A DNA stretch of 64,000 bases from Annona cherimola (Eukaryota > Streptophyta > Magnoliopsida > Magnoliales > Annonaceae). Below are positions 45,750-58,230 of this stretch, in pieces. The stretch lies in NCBI GenBank assembly GCA_030490835.1, contig CM059975.1, forward strand, positions 33,078,133 through 33,142,132, written 5' to 3'. The notes under the pieces are model-generated. The model did no database searches, had not been told where the DNA came from, and worked only from the letters and a program-made list of their open reading frames with translations. The number at the start of each line of letters is the position of its first letter. Positions within the stretch are counted from its first letter, which is position 1. The translations under genes were made by a program, and so were the position numbers.

Positions 45750-46780
45750 TTAAGCCAGACAGAATGATGTGTGGATATATCCATGGTGGTGAACACAATA
45801 TATGCTTTCTCATCGATCAGCTTGGAGCTAGCCTCGGAGGGAGACGAAGGGAATAATCAGAAGAAAGAGATTATTATTTGTTATTATTTTCCAAAAAAAA
45901 AAAAAAAAAGATGCATTCTTTTGTACATGGAGAATGAAGATGGTATTAAAAAAAGAAAAGAAAAACAATTGGACAGTGTAAGTTGTTTTGTTTTTGTTTG
46001 TCAACCATATTCAAGTCACGAATTGTAAGAAATGTTAACGTTAAAAATACTAGGTTGTGCTGAGGATTGTTTTTGGGTCTTCGTTTTATTCTTCCTTGGA
46101 GTGGAGGGAGAGAGGTAAACGAAATTCTATAAATAACTGTATTTTTTGGGTTATGATTCAAAACAGAATGTTTTTTAAATCATAATCCAAAACTTTTTTT
46201 ATTTTCATATTAATAGGAAGATTCAATGTAGTCTAATCCATCCAAGATATTTGACTTACCTAAATGGTGTATGATTATTTATTAATTAAAGTCATTATAA
46301 TCAATTTCAATGGCAATATACTTACCATAACGTGGTTTTATTTTGTTGCCCATGCAAGGCTCCCATCAAAGAATTTTTGCAAAGAGTTCCGGAGGAGTTT
46401 ATCTTGCATTTTTCGGAACAATATCTCTGTAACTACGTTGTTAGACACATTATTAGATTTATACTTAGAAGTTAAAAGAAAAAATATGTACTTTAGTTAA
46501 GTTGTAAACACAAAGAAATAAAAAATTTTACGTTATAATTTAATTTTTTAAGATAAATAATATAAATGGTTTATATTATCATTTAATATCTTAAGATAAG
46601 TATTAAAATATTCCATAAAAAAGATAATTATTAAAATATCGAAACTATCATAAAATTAAAACATTTTTGGGTTATGTTAATTTCAAAACACTATATTTAT
46701 TGATTACTACATGGAATATACTTTAGCAGCAGTGTGACGCTTTCATTTGGGTACATCTTAATGATTAAATTAAAATTTTA
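45750..46780. other. 3' flank of the MGNC gene, no other gene
   Basis: Probable 3' UTR to about 46030, then AT-rich sequence. The 78-codon ORF at 46264-46500 has no resemblance to a known protein. Confidence 0.4.
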
Positions 46781-47180
46781 TCTATTCATTTTATTTAACT
46801 TTTTTTTAATATAGTACAAAAATCATTTCAATTAGATTCCTAAAGAGGTCATGCCTACTAATAATGTGTATAATTAAGCGTAAATTATAAAAAATGCTTA
46901 GATTCATTTATAGATATATTAAAATGTAATAATAATTTATGAAATGATTTATCTATCTATAAATGATGTTTTAAATAGTTGATATATGGTATGTAAAACT
47001 TTGAAATTGATATACGAATCAATTCTCTTGATTATATGTCGATTTGATACATTTTTTGGACAGAGCTTATGCATGTTTTTGATTTGGATGAAACTTTGAT
47101 TTTATAATTAAATAACTAATTCTAATTAGTTTAGGCAGATTAAAATTTGATTTTCCATTAAGATGAACCTAAGATGGAGT
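46781..47180. repeat. AT-rich foldback-family copy
   Basis: TGATTTGGATGAAACTTTGA and ATAAATGATGTTTTAAATAG match the copies at 48.9 and 52.9 kb (reverse in part). Confidence 0.55.
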
Positions 47181-48303
47181 TCACATTGAAATCTTGAGTA
47201 ATGTCTGTGTCACTCAGTATGAGAGAAGCCAGTAAGCATTATGCTATACCCTACATTAGATGTACTGAACATATAAAAAGTAGCAGCATACTAATATAGT
47301 GCAAAATCTTTATAGTGATTATGTAGCATGCTAATTGATCAGACGGTACTGCGAGGGTTAAAAATTTTATTTGTTTTTATTTGTTTTCCTAAAATTTATT
47401 AATTTTTTCAACATGTTAATTGCGATTTTGTGACGACGTCATACCTGTACATGCTAGCTAGTTTGGGCAAATTCGGAGCGCTTCATTTTAGTTTTATTTA
47501 AAAATAGTTTAATAATATCAAATTTATTATTACTTTATTATTTTATTATTTGAAATATTTTATCGTCCGTGTAGCAACTAGAATAAGCATGCATTAGTGA
47601 TATAGGACACCAAGTTGATAAAATCCTAAAATAGGTAGAATTATCAAAAAGAAAAGTTTTTATATAATAAAAGAGCATAATAGTTTCAAATAATTATAAC
47701 TTTTGATCAGAGTGGAATTACATTAGCCACAAAATATTAAAGAAAAATTATTTTGGAGGTCAGCATCATGACAACTCTTATAAATTTTTATTAATTTTTA
47801 TTTTTACTAAAAATAGTAAATTTATAATTTATTTTCAATAAATTGTATTTTAGCAGTTTTCCTAATTTTCTTTCACAGTTCTATTGGCTTAGGATTTTCT
47901 TAGCGTTAGGATTTGCTAGACCGCTTCCATAAATATGTAATATTCTTTTTTATTTCAGAGAGCTGTAGATCCCTTGAATGAATGAAAATTTTTATTTACT
48001 TCGTGTTTGAGTTTTGACTTGAGACTTATTCATCAATCTCGATGAGTAGTTTTGTGCTAGTCTTGTTTTCAGTTTCCCTCGCCGCATCAATTAGCGTGCT
48101 ACAATTTCATTAAAGATTTTTTGTACCATATTAGTGTGCTATTTCTTCTACATATATATAGCATACTAATATGGTCAGTGTACAGGAGATTGGAACTGTT
48201 CAAAAAAATTTAAAAAATTCATCAAAAAAATTATTGGGTAAGAAAAAGGGAAGCAAAGAAATAATTGTGTAGATCGTTCACCAACTTTTTTTCTAACTAG
48301 GTT
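47181..48303. other. No gene; possible LTR remnant 47560-48130
   Basis: The phrase run GGCTTAGGATTTTCTTAGCG ... CATAAATATGTAATATTC ... GAATGAATGAAAATTT reads like the end of a plant LTR (R/U5 with its polyadenylation region), but no TG...CA ends or pol sequence are visible. Confidence 0.35.
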
Positions 48304-48807
48304 TTTCAAGAACATATGGATTCGGTAAAATGGCTGAGATCAGGGGCTAGCTGGTTCAAACTCAATGTTGATGCAGCTCTTTCAAATGATAGCAGGCAGA
48401 TGGGGTTCGGGACGATTTTAAGTCTTTGTTGCAACTGCTACTTGAAATCGGGAGTCGAAATTAAACCAAGTTAGATGAAGATCTAGGCGTCAAGTGGCTT
48501 GGACGTAGGCAAAGGATTCAACAAACTTGTGGTGGAAAGTGATGTTTTGGTGAACATTGCATGGTTAAAGGGAACGGAATTTCCTCTCTCAAACCTAAGC
48601 TTCTTCTCTGACGAAATTACATGCATGGAAGCACATTTTTCTGAAATCTCTTACTCACATGTCTATAGAGCTGGCAATTTAGTTGCCCATTGCTTAGGAA
48701 AATTCGCTCTTTCAGCCCATATGGACGTATTGGATTGGTGGTATGAACCACCTAGATGTATTCTATCCCAATTGTTCAGGGATTGTTCCGATTTTAATTT
48801 ATTGTAA
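48304..48807 (+). pseudogene. RNase H-like (RVT_3) domain protein, broken
   Basis: The frame from 48317 reads WFKLNVDAALSNDSRQMGFG, the first strand of the plant RNase H-like domain with the catalytic-position Asp, and stops at 48474. A second frame (48499-48807) continues with NKLVVESDVLVNIAWLKG and SYSHVYRAGNLVAHCLGKFA, the third-Asp strand (ESD) and the last helix (AGN.VAH.LA). The part with the Glu is damaged. This domain occurs both as stand-alone plant proteins and as the C-terminus of LINEs. With no RT upstream, I cannot tell which this was. Confidence 0.85.
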
Positions 48808-49759
48808 CTGGGACTCCTCTCCTAGCCTACTCTTGTTCACGGGGTCGGTTAGAGCATCTACATCTTCTATATATTATATATATGTGGGCTCTGCTTCTAT
48901 CAAGTTTTTTTTCTACGTAAAATGAAACTTGATGGTTTATGGAAAATCCGCTTCATCGATTATATTAGCATCGTTTATATTATCGTGGAAACTCTTTTAT
49001 TTGTTGAGTATCATTGTATATTGATCTCATCTATAAATTTATAAAATCAATATAATAAAATAGTTTAATGCTAAAATATCAATTTTAAGGTATATTTTTA
49101 ACATTTAAACTATTTAAAATATCATTTCCATGTGAATAAATAATTATATAAAGTATTATTACATCCTAATTCATGTATAAATTGATCTAAGCATTTTTAT
49201 AATTTATACATAAATATTTTTTGATAAAGGCATAAATATATACATTTTTAAGCGAATTTGGTCTGTGCGCATATTTGATTTAGATGAAACTTAGTCTCAT
49301 AATTAAATAAAATGTTAAGTATAATTAATAGATTGAATTTTCTATCAAGAATTAAAATCTTAAAATTCGAAAAGACTACGTGGCTACGCTTTAGAGCCCT
49401 ATATAAATAAAAAATATACTGGGTAAGACAAAGAAGCTATCTTAGTATCTTACCCATTTCGGAGAAAAGAATTAAAAATCTTTTCTTCCGGATAACTTAC
49501 TTTCCAATGCATTGGGAGACTGGCCAGCTCGGTATACAACATGGCGTAGCAAAGGAAGAAACCTTGGGATTGGATAACCATCACTCATTCGCCTGATGAT
49601 CAGGTCGTAGGCAACAAAGTCAATTTAGATATACAATGATATGCGCATTCATGCATGCAGCACGAATTCAAAGCTTTCATACACAGATATTATTCCAAAC
49701 AATGTACGCTTTTTATCCATTTGATGTGGTGAAATGATCGAGATACACCGATCATAACA
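48808..49759. repeat. AT-rich foldback-family copy (about 48930-49420) and flank
   Basis: Shares with the 16.8-kb and 52.3-kb copies TTATAAAATCAATATAATAA, TTTAACATTTAAACTATTTA, CATATTTGATTTAGATGAAA and the end GACTACGTGGCTACG. No gene in the stretch. Confidence 0.6.
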
Positions 49760-50010
49760 CCCATATTTTTTATTATTTTTTAATAAAAATATCAATCTAG
49801 CTGTATCTTATTTATAAACTAAGTTTTATTATTTTCAAAAATATGTGTATATTTATTATGTATTTTTAAACATAGGGTGTGAAAATAACTATAATACCCT
49901 TACGTTTAAACATACAAAATAAAAAAAATATATATATATATCTTCAAAAATAGTAAAACTTCGTTGATAAATAATATACAGTTGGATTAACATTTTTATT
50001 AAATATCTAG
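49760..50010. repeat. Palindromic foldback element
   Basis: Left AATAAAAATATCAATCTAGC / right AACATTTTTATT, with inner arms AAACTAAGTTTTATTATTTT and AAAAATAGTAAAACTTCGTT. Similar inner arms occur in the foldback at 19.9 kb. Confidence 0.65.
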
Positions 50011-50621
50011 ACTGATCTAAGATCTGAGAAGAACACCCTCATTTGAGTATAATGAAAGCCAGACTACTTTCAATTAGTTCTAATTAAGTGAATTGGCATT
50101 TTAGCACACTAGATCCTCATGAAGTTGGCGCTTATTAAACTCTAAGCCTGAAATTGTATAAATAATCAAGGTTGAGGATGTAATTGGTTTTGGCTGGGTT
50201 GAGGCACGGCAATGTTACCGTGTGTGCCAAAAGTGCTGTTGCGTTGATGACTGATCAGATTGTGGTATTGTTTGTTGGGCTCTGCTAAGTGCTAATCTCG
50301 AACCGTTTGCACAGGTGGAAGCGATTGGTTTTTTCACCCCTATTTTTGAAAAAAATAAAATAAAAATAAAAAATCAAACGCATACATTATGAGGGAATGT
50401 ATGAGCGAATCACATCCAATTAGCAATATTATTCGATGATGCGGGCCCACCTTCTTCGGACAATTTGTGATCTTCACATCTTGCCCAATCTCAATGTGTT
50501 TTTCAGCCAGATTGAAGCCTCTCAGGGCCTATTTTGCATAGCTTTCTTTATGCACTAAAATCTCTGCTTACAACTCTTTAGGGAAAAGATGCATTTTGTA
50601 AATGTGGAAGTTTTTAATTTT
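50011..50621. other. No gene recognised
   Basis: Moderately AT-rich, apparently single-copy, no ORF of note. Confidence 0.35.
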
Positions 50622-50895
50622 TGGACGTGTTTGGAAAGTGATAAAAATTTTGGATAAAAAGTTTTGGGGTAAAAGTTCTCAATTTGAGAGAAAATAATAT
50701 AATAAGATAGAGATAATAATAAAGAGTAAAAAGAATAAAGTTAAAATAGATATGTGAGTTTTATATGTAGTAATTTAAAAATGATTGAAAAGTAGAGTAG
50801 TTATATATAGAAATGTGAAAAATGATTAAAAATAATGTAATCGTGGAGAGTGAAAAACTTTATTTGAAAAGTTTTTATGTTATCTATAAAAGACC
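50622..50895 (-). mobile_element. MITE of the CACACCC family, third copy, reversed
   Basis: GGACGTGTTTGGAAAGTGAT at the left, and the reverse complements of the shared interior (AAAGAATAAAGTTAAAATAG, AATGATTAAAAATAATG). Confidence 0.6.
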
Positions 50896-52329
50896 GTATT
50901 TCTAATTTTGGCAAAATATCATTAAACTTTTTTAACATGGTAGCACATTATCTTGGAGGGAAAGGATCCTATTAGATGGAATAGAATAAGGATTGCATTA
51001 TTTTTCATATTTCTAATCTTGCTGGATGTTTTCTCCGTAATCTTTTCCCTCCTGATACATAATAATCTTATTTGTATTTCTAATATTATTTTTAATATAA
51101 TCTCTCATTTATTAATATACAACAACTCTCCTCATTCGCTCTCCCCGTCCAAATTACATTCCATCCTATACTTTCAAATGTGTCTTTTTATTATAGAGTA
51201 CCAATATAGTTATGGAATACAAGGAGTTCCCATGCATAGCTCTTACATCCCCTCGTAAAGATCAAGCATATCTTGTTAGCCTACTACAACGGATTTTGAA
51301 GCAATATTTTCATCAGTCAATGGTTGACTTGTATTCAATGGTGATAATTGACATAGTTTGATCATAATTACAAATATACTTACACTATTTTAGAAATTAC
51401 AACTTATTTTATATAATTTGACTATAATTGTAAATATATCCGCGCTATTATAGCATCATTACTGCACCTCCGGTGTAAGTATATTTATAAAGATATGCGA
51501 ATTTTGTGAGTGTATTGTAATTTCAAAAATAAAATGGGTATATTTAGTTTTTGCAATATATTCACATAGTTTGCATATCTTTGCAAATATACTCACGCTA
51601 TGATGGTATAGTGATGACGTCATAACAGCGTAAATGGTGTGAATATATTTATAATTATGGTAAAACTATGTTAATGTTATTTGCAATTTCTAAAATTATG
51701 CGAGTATATATACAACTATGATCAAACTGTGTAGGTATACTTTTAAATTATCCTAATAATGAACACGATACTTAAAATAATATTAATAAATATGATAGGT
51801 AGGTTAGATTGTTTTTAAAATAAAATTTGGAACAGGCTGGAAGTGGAAACTGCGTCTGTTGGTTTATCCAATCGATTCTCGAAGGAAAATGTCAACTCAT
51901 GTTATCTCTTGTGTTTCACTCACCAGCTTGGTCAGCCAGTCACTGACGGTCAAATTAGGCAATCTGCCGCAAACGGAGCCAGGTATGGTCAAACACTTGG
52001 CACGGAATATTTTCCAAGGTATGTTTGAACATTGAATGAGTTATCCTACCAACAAGGGTGGAGTATGTATCATTTCTAGGTTACAAAAATTTGTATGGGA
52101 TCATTGAACAAGTAAGACCTACATTTTATTGAATTGTATCATCAAGGCACAAATATTTCAATAAAATTTCTAAATTATGCATTGGAATGGACTGTACTTC
52201 GAAATACTATGGATTGTCGTTTTGTTTCTAATGTTACAACTTTGTGTGATCATTAACTCACTTACAATATATTATATAAACAGGATTGTTTTATGAAACA
52301 TCTTTTTTATTTAATCTATTTCATTTCGA
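50896..52329. repeat. No gene; foldback element at about 51345-51735
   Basis: 51345-51735 has inverted arms ACATAGTTTGATCATAATTA / ACTATGATCAAACTGTG and TTAGAAATTACAACTT / TTGCAATTTCTAAAATTA. The 101-codon ORF at 50953 and the 61-codon ORF at 51843 match nothing known. Confidence 0.55.
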
Positions 52330-52745
52330 ATATTTTGACAGTTGATGAAAAATCTACTTTATAGTACTTTGAATATTTTAACATCATCTATAGTATTTTG
52401 GAGACTTTTTTACTTCTCTAGTATCACTTTGCATTGACCAATCTACAAATGTGTAAAAAATAAATATGATAAAATAATTTAATGTTAAATATTAATTTTA
52501 AAGTTGTATTTCAACATCTAAACCGTCTAAAATATCATTTTTATGTAGATAAATAATTCTATGAAGTACTATTACATTATAATACAAGTGTAAATGGATC
52601 TAAGTATTTTTCCTGATGTTAAATGCAAAATGTATTTGTGTAAAAAAAATTCAACGAATCTATAGAATTTTTCATCAAGCATCAAAAACTTAAATTTTGA
52701 ATAAGTTACATAGAACCTGGTTATATAAAAGCAGGTTAGTTATAT
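52330..52745. repeat. AT-rich foldback-family copy
   Basis: Same orientation as the 16.8- and 48.9-kb copies: CACTTTGCATTGACCAATCT, AATTTAATGTTAAATATTAA, TCATTTTTATGTAGATAAAT and the end GAATAAGTTACATAGAACCT. Confidence 0.65.
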
Positions 52746-53633
52746 AAACATCTAAGATTATACTTCAAAACTGTTGATTATTTTGCATGTATTTGGTTAT
52801 CATTAAAACTTTTCATTCTTCACAACTACCTTATTTTTAATCATTTTTTCATATCATCTTATATAACTATCTTATTTTTTAATCATTTGCATACAATTAT
52901 CTATACGATTAACCAAGCTCCACTTCTATGCAATTAGGCTATATAACATCGAAGCCACGTAACTCTTTCAAAATTCAAAATTTTAATTATCGATGGAAAA
53001 TTCAATTCATTCATTATATTTAACATCATTTATTTTGTTAAGAAGTCAAGTTTCATCCAGATCAGGTATGTGCATGGGCCACATTTGCTCAAAAATACAT
53101 ATTTATGTGTAAATTATAAAAAACACTTAAATCCATTTACACATGTATTATAATGTAATGATACTTTATAAAATTATTTATTCACATATAAATGATATTT
53201 TGAATAGTTTGGATATTGAAATACTACTTTAAAATCGATAATTAGCATCTAACTATTTCATTACAGTGATTTTACATATTTATAAATGGGATCCATATGC
53301 ATTGGCACTAGATAAATGAAAGAGTTTTCATAATAATATAAATAATTTTAAATACAGTAGATGAAGTGAATTTTTCACCCATCAAAATCTTAAATATGAA
53401 AAGGATTACATAAAAAGGAGTTTTATAGAAGCAAGCCCAAAATTATCCTATCTATTTTAACTTTATTTTTTTAGTCATTATCATTAATTCTACATATTAT
53501 ATCATTTTCTCTCATTTCAAAAAATTTATATTAAATTTTCTTTTCAAAAAATTAGCAATTCCCAAACACACCCTTTGAATCATAACGCAATAACCTTGTG
53601 ATTTTCATAATACTGTGAAGATTAAATAAAATC
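52746..53633 (-). repeat. AT-rich foldback-family copy, reversed (about 52932-53450), with MITE fragments on both sides
   Basis: The copy runs from CGAAGCCACGTAACTCTTTC to GGATTACATAAAAAGGAG, whose outer parts are themselves inverted repeats, showing that the family is a long-TIR (foldback) type. Pieces of the CACACCC MITE (52780-52920, 53450-53575) lie on either side. Confidence 0.65.
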
Positions 53634-53846
53634 AAGCCAGGGGGGCTGGTAAACAACGTCTCTGGCTATAGAGCGGACATGGAGTCGAATCCCTAGGGAC
53701 TTGTTTTAGAAGCAATGCTTTAAACGGGAGTAGTGTGTCTCTCCAAATTTTATGGGAGCAATGTGTCTCCCTTAAACTCCCTTAAAAAATTGTAAGAATA
53801 TTTGAAGGCTTAAATCTAATATAAATTGAGATAGTTGTAAAACAAT
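53634..53846 (+). mobile_element. Probable SINE (213 bp) with a 9-bp duplication
   Basis: B-box-like GAGTCGAATCC (53682-53692), body with GTGTGTCTCTCCAAATTTTA, and a 3' end TTGTAAGAATATTTGAAGGC ... TTGAGATAGTTGTAAAA like that of the SINE at 18.5 kb. AATAAAATC flanks it on both sides (53625-53633, 53847-53855); this is a low-complexity word, so it is weak evidence. Confidence 0.5.
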
Positions 53847-53855
53847 AATAAAATC

Positions 53856-55504
53856 TAATCCATATAAAATATTTAATATTATTGTATATAGCTAGAATAC
53901 ATGATAGCATATTATTAAAGATTTATTATTATTAAATAATATTAATGGTGATATATTAACCATGACAGGACTTTGTTTTGTGGCTCACCTACTTCTCCAA
54001 TTAAAGTAATTTTTTAGATTATAATTTAGTATGTTAAAATAAATATACTGAGTGATCTAGATTATACCAAAATATTAAAGTTTAGGAAAATTTGAAATAT
54101 ACTCACGACCGTTGACCTGAATTCTTAATATACTTATTTTTTAAGTACTTCCTTTCAAACCCACAACGCTCTATTCTTTCATCAAAAAAAGGGGAAAATT
54201 CCTTTTATATTCATGTCATTAGCAGCCATCAATTAGGTTTAAATTTTTGAATTTTTTTAAAAATATCTTCTGAATATCAAAAGTACCCATGCGAGAATTT
54301 TATTATAGAGATCATCTCCTGACCTCCAAATCCCTAACTCGTCTCCCCTCTTCTTTCTTCTTCGATCGTTGTCGGTCCAGCCCAATTTTTGTCTTCTCCG
54401 GTCTCCTTTGGCACATATCATCTTCTATACACCCAACTAGTTGTTCCCCATTATAGAGTTGTGCGTCCCAATAAAAGAGTTGTCACTGCATTTAGGTGCA
54501 CTATGAAATTTCTAATTTTTCTGATACGATAACATTATGACCGTTTGTTGTAATTTACAGGTATAAAAATACTTCAATTTGGGTGGTTGTTTAGATTTGT
54601 GCTTGTTTTGTTCAAAAGGAAAATGGATGCCATCAACGACCTTGTTCATTAGTGGCTTTAGAACTGAATTTTAGAATTCTGTTAGCGTTTCCTGTAAGAT
54701 TGCTAACGCCCATATCTAAATGAATGAATTGGACTGGTTGATATGGATTCCATTTTTCTGACCTCATCATTTTGGAATTTACTAAATTAAATTGCATAAA
54801 TATCATCAATAGATTGGGTATGAACGATGTAGAGATGTCAAAGGAAGCAAAGGCAAAGGATTTTGTATATATTCCATGTTGCTATGGAAGAGTGACCTGC
54901 AAAGTGTTGATGTCAACAACAGAAAAATTCCGCGCCGACGGTTTTATTGATGGGAATTATATCATTCTGTTTCATTTTATGGTTGTTGATAAAATACCTT
55001 AGTAGTGGCAACCTAGACCAATTTGAATTTGTATGTAAAGGATACAAAAGACTGTAAAGTGATGGTAAAAGTTTTTTTTACCATACAATAAATAAATAAA
55101 TAAAGGTTTGTGCTTTTGTGAAAACATAACGATCGGCTTGTGCTTGTGCTTTTGTAAAAATATAATCTCTCTTATATTTAAGGCTTCAACAACATACTTT
55201 TTTCACATCATGATATATAATTTTAAACATGAAATACATGCATCTTTTTATTTATTTATTTTTACTAAAATCAAGCCTTTCCCAAAAATAGATGTATTTG
55301 GTAAGTAAAAAAAAAAAGTTTTAGCCTAAAAGTTTTGAAAACTAAGAGAGTATAATGTGATGTTTTAGGGGTAATGATACCTATACCTCTAAGCATATCC
55401 TCAACGTAAGACCTCAACATATATATGCTAAAATTAATCTTGCAAATAACCTAAAATAAAAGGAAGCCTAATTATATATAATATATGGTATATATTCTTA
55501 ATTA
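53856..55504. other. No gene; 5' UTR-like pyrimidine-rich stretch at 54330-54420
   Basis: 54300-54480 is rich in C and T (CTCGTCTCCCCTCTTCTTTC) in the manner of a plant 5' UTR. A 76-codon ORF at 54772-55002 (EMSKEAKAKDFVYIPCCYGR, VLMSTTEKFRADGFIDGNY) follows, but I do not recognise it and no splice structure is evident. Confidence 0.25.
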
Positions 55505-55790
55505 CAAGATTTATTTTTTATTTTTTGATTTTTCATCAAAAACTTGTTTTCCTAAGTATATTTAATCCATATATGTTGACGTTTTATAATACTTTTACAT
55601 ATTTATATTTGATTTTTTAAAATCATCAATTTCAGGGGCATATAGGTCATTTTTCACCCCTTAAGAAATTATTTTAAAAATAAAAATAAATATGTAAAAT
55701 TATTGTAAGATGAAAAAACTTGGTATATGGATTAAATACACATACAAAAACATGTTTATGAAGAAAAATTAAAAATCAATATTGACCTTA
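55505..55790. repeat. Palindromic foldback element
   Basis: Arms TTTTTCATCAAAAACTTG...TTTAATCCATATATG at the left and ...TATATGGATTAAATACAC...CATGTTTATGAAGAAAAAT at the right; inner arms TAATACTTTTACATATTTAT / ATAAATATGTAAAATTATT. Confidence 0.75.
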
Positions 55791-56155
55791 AGCATATATA
55801 CAATATGTTTTACATAGTTGAACCTCAAATAAAAGAGCTTTTGTATTTAAATTAAAAATTTCAAGAGTATAAAGACACATATGCAATTCTAGTAAGGAAG
55901 AATTATTTTTCTAATAGAGATCATAAAGATAACCTATGTGAAGAGGAGTCTTGGTCTTTCTCTCTCACAAGAAAAGTTATTCAAAGGTTCTCATCCACCG
56001 CCTCCTACTAGAAGAATTTGAATATATGACATGAATTGATTGATTAAAGTAAACTATGATAATTTTGAATAGGTTCTACAATAAGTGTGATTAGAATTTA
56101 TTCTCTCCAATAAATATATCTAAGCAAAATGAGAAACCAAAGAAAAACTCAAAAT
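55791..56155. other. No gene recognised
   Basis: AT-rich flank between the foldback and the SINE. Confidence 0.35.
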
Positions 56156-56400
56156 AGTCACGACGCTTATAGCACAGGTCACCAGTTTTGAAGGTTCCCT
56201 CCTCGATGAGGGTAATTTTATAGTAGTCCCCCTAAGTTCTTGAGGTTTTATAATTTGTTCCCATATAGAGGTTTCAGACAAATTTTTCCTAAGTGTATAT
56301 GGTGTATAGAAAAACTTCCTCCATATCGTGAGAGTTGTGAATATAGTTGATTGTAATATCAGTTGTCACGTTATATAAATCCCAATTAAAAAAAGTATTC
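56156..56400 (+). repeat. Probable SINE copy, diverged
   Basis: Body phrases CTCGATGAGGGTAATTTTAT and TCGTGAGAGTTGTGAATATA fit the SINE at 40.5 kb (AATGAGGGTAATTAC, GCGAGAGTTGTAGATGA), and the tail GATTGTAATATCAGTTGTCA ... CCCAATTAAAAAAAG combines that tail with the end of the SINE at 18.5 kb. Confidence 0.5.
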
Positions 56401-56429
56401 TAATTTATACCCATTACTTAAGAGGTAAA

Positions 56430-57225
56430 TCAAACATCAAGTCAACTTAATCATCTACTTGAGTGGAGTTACATTCAAAATGGACTTCCACCATATGACT
56501 TCAAGTGTCATTTTAAAAGTCGGACAAAAAGATTTTCTCATGAAAGTTGAAGTAACACTCTAAGTCAACTTGACTTGCAACTTTAGTGAAGTCGCAAGTC
56601 AAGTCATTAAGTAGTGACTCTAGAAGTGTGTTAAAGGAGGTCAAAAATTAGAATTTCACGAGTATGGCAAAGTCAACTCAATATATAACTTGAGTTAAGT
56701 TGTATCCCAAGTCAACCCAAGAAGCAGCTTGGATCTTAACATTGAAAAAAAAATTTAGATTAGCATAAGTGAATAGTTGAAGTTACAAGCCAAGTTGACC
56801 TAGTATGTGACTTAAGTGAAGTAGCAACCAAATTTGACTTCGACACTTGATTTGGATGGTGATTTTGGTTCTAGCACCTATCAAGTTGTCCTACAAAACA
56901 AAGTCAAATTCGAAGTCTGTATAGTTTATGACTAGAGTGAAGTCACACCTCAAGTCGACTTAATAAGGAACTTCAGTGGTTTGGAGCGAGACAATTTCTT
57001 TTAAAGGAGCTTTAACTGGTGAAGCTACAACTCAAGTTAATTCAACTTATAACTTAAGTGAAGTAACACCTCAAATCAACTTAACATGACTTAGATCCAG
57101 AATAGAAAATTGAATATTGCTAGAAGGTTTTTGATTAATCAAGGCATACCATAAGTCAACTCCACTTAAGAGTTGATAAGTAAAGTTGCAACCCAAGTAA
57201 ACTTTATATGTGACTTGAGCTAGGA
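56430..57225. repeat. Degenerate tandem array, unit roughly 115 bp
   Basis: A theme of CAAGTCAACTTAA...TAACTTGAGTGAAGTNNCAACC recurs about seven to nine times (about 56438, 56575, 56680, 56790, 56900, 56955, 57033, 57065, 57150), in places reversed or halved. It is strongly diverged, with no open frame. It ends just before the Sirevirus LTR. Confidence 0.7.
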
Positions 57226-57250
57226 TAATCAAAAGCACTTAACGTGCATC

Positions 57251-58212
57251 TGTTGGGCCCGTATGAAACGGATAAAAGAAATGAATAATAACACAAATAG
57301 CGATCCAAGAAAGAATAGGATAAATTTTATACACCACAAAAATAATCCAAAGAAGACACCACAAATTATAGTGGTTCGGTTAACACACATCCTCTACTCT
57401 TCAAGTCAACGCCTTGACTCAGGTTTTCACTAGTCAACTTAGAACTCAAGTTACAGTGGTACGATCTCAATCGTCTTCTGAATTACACAAATGGCTCCAC
57501 GTGGCATGTGAAGCTTTCCACAAATCACAATGAATGCTTTCCTCTTAAATTAGACAGCCTCTAATTCAAGGTAAAAATAAATAAAAATGAAATAAAGCTT
57601 ACAACCAATTTAACAGGACAGAAGCACGGAGATGAAGTTTTTAGTAGGATGGTCACGACAATCTTCAATATATTGCTTCTGACAGATGGACAAAGGATCA
57701 CAGAGAACGCCTTGAGACAAATCTGCACTTTCGAAAATATTCTCTCTGAAATTGAATTTCCAGTTGAAATTCATTGTCTATTTATAGCTTTTAACATTCA
57801 ATCACGAAGAGATATTTTCTCCACTAAATCCACAACCAATCGAATTTTTCTTAAAACCTGTAACAACTTAACAAACCAAAAATAGCTCCTCAAACTAACC
57901 GATTTGTCACATCATCATCCAATCATCTATCCATAGATCTTGCTAAACAAACTGTCAAAGTTTCAACCCAAAAATTATTGAAGTTTCAAACTAAAATAGT
58001 TGAAGTTCGAAACTAAATCAGTTAAAGTTTGAAACTAAATCAGTTGGAGTTGCAAACTAAAACTGCTGAAGTTTTATAACAAAACCTCGACAAATTCACA
58101 ACACAATTCAATGCTAACTTGTTACAACCATTCATCACGAATCAAATACAAGCAACACATTTCAAGCATTAAATTCTTAACTTGTCTATCATTAAAACAC
58201 TATAATTCAACA
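57251..58212 (-). mobile_element. 3' LTR of the Sirevirus-like Copia element (962 bp)
   Basis: Minus orientation: opens TGTTGAATTATAGTG directly after the polypurine tract and ends ...GGGCCCAACA, so both ends carry the TGTTG/CAACA inverted repeat. Its partner LTR lies beyond the window, so the target duplication cannot be tested. Confidence 0.85.
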
Positions 58213-58230
58213 ATTCTCCCCCTTTTTTAT
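58213..58230 (-). other. Polypurine tract of the Sirevirus-like element
   Basis: On the minus strand ATAAAAAAGGGGGAGAAT, adjacent to the LTR start; the AAAAGGGGGAGA form is typical of Sireviruses. Confidence 0.85.

Noticed and set aside
54772..55002. 76-codon ORF after a pyrimidine-rich leader
   Set aside because: No family recognised, no splice partners. Too weak to call a gene.
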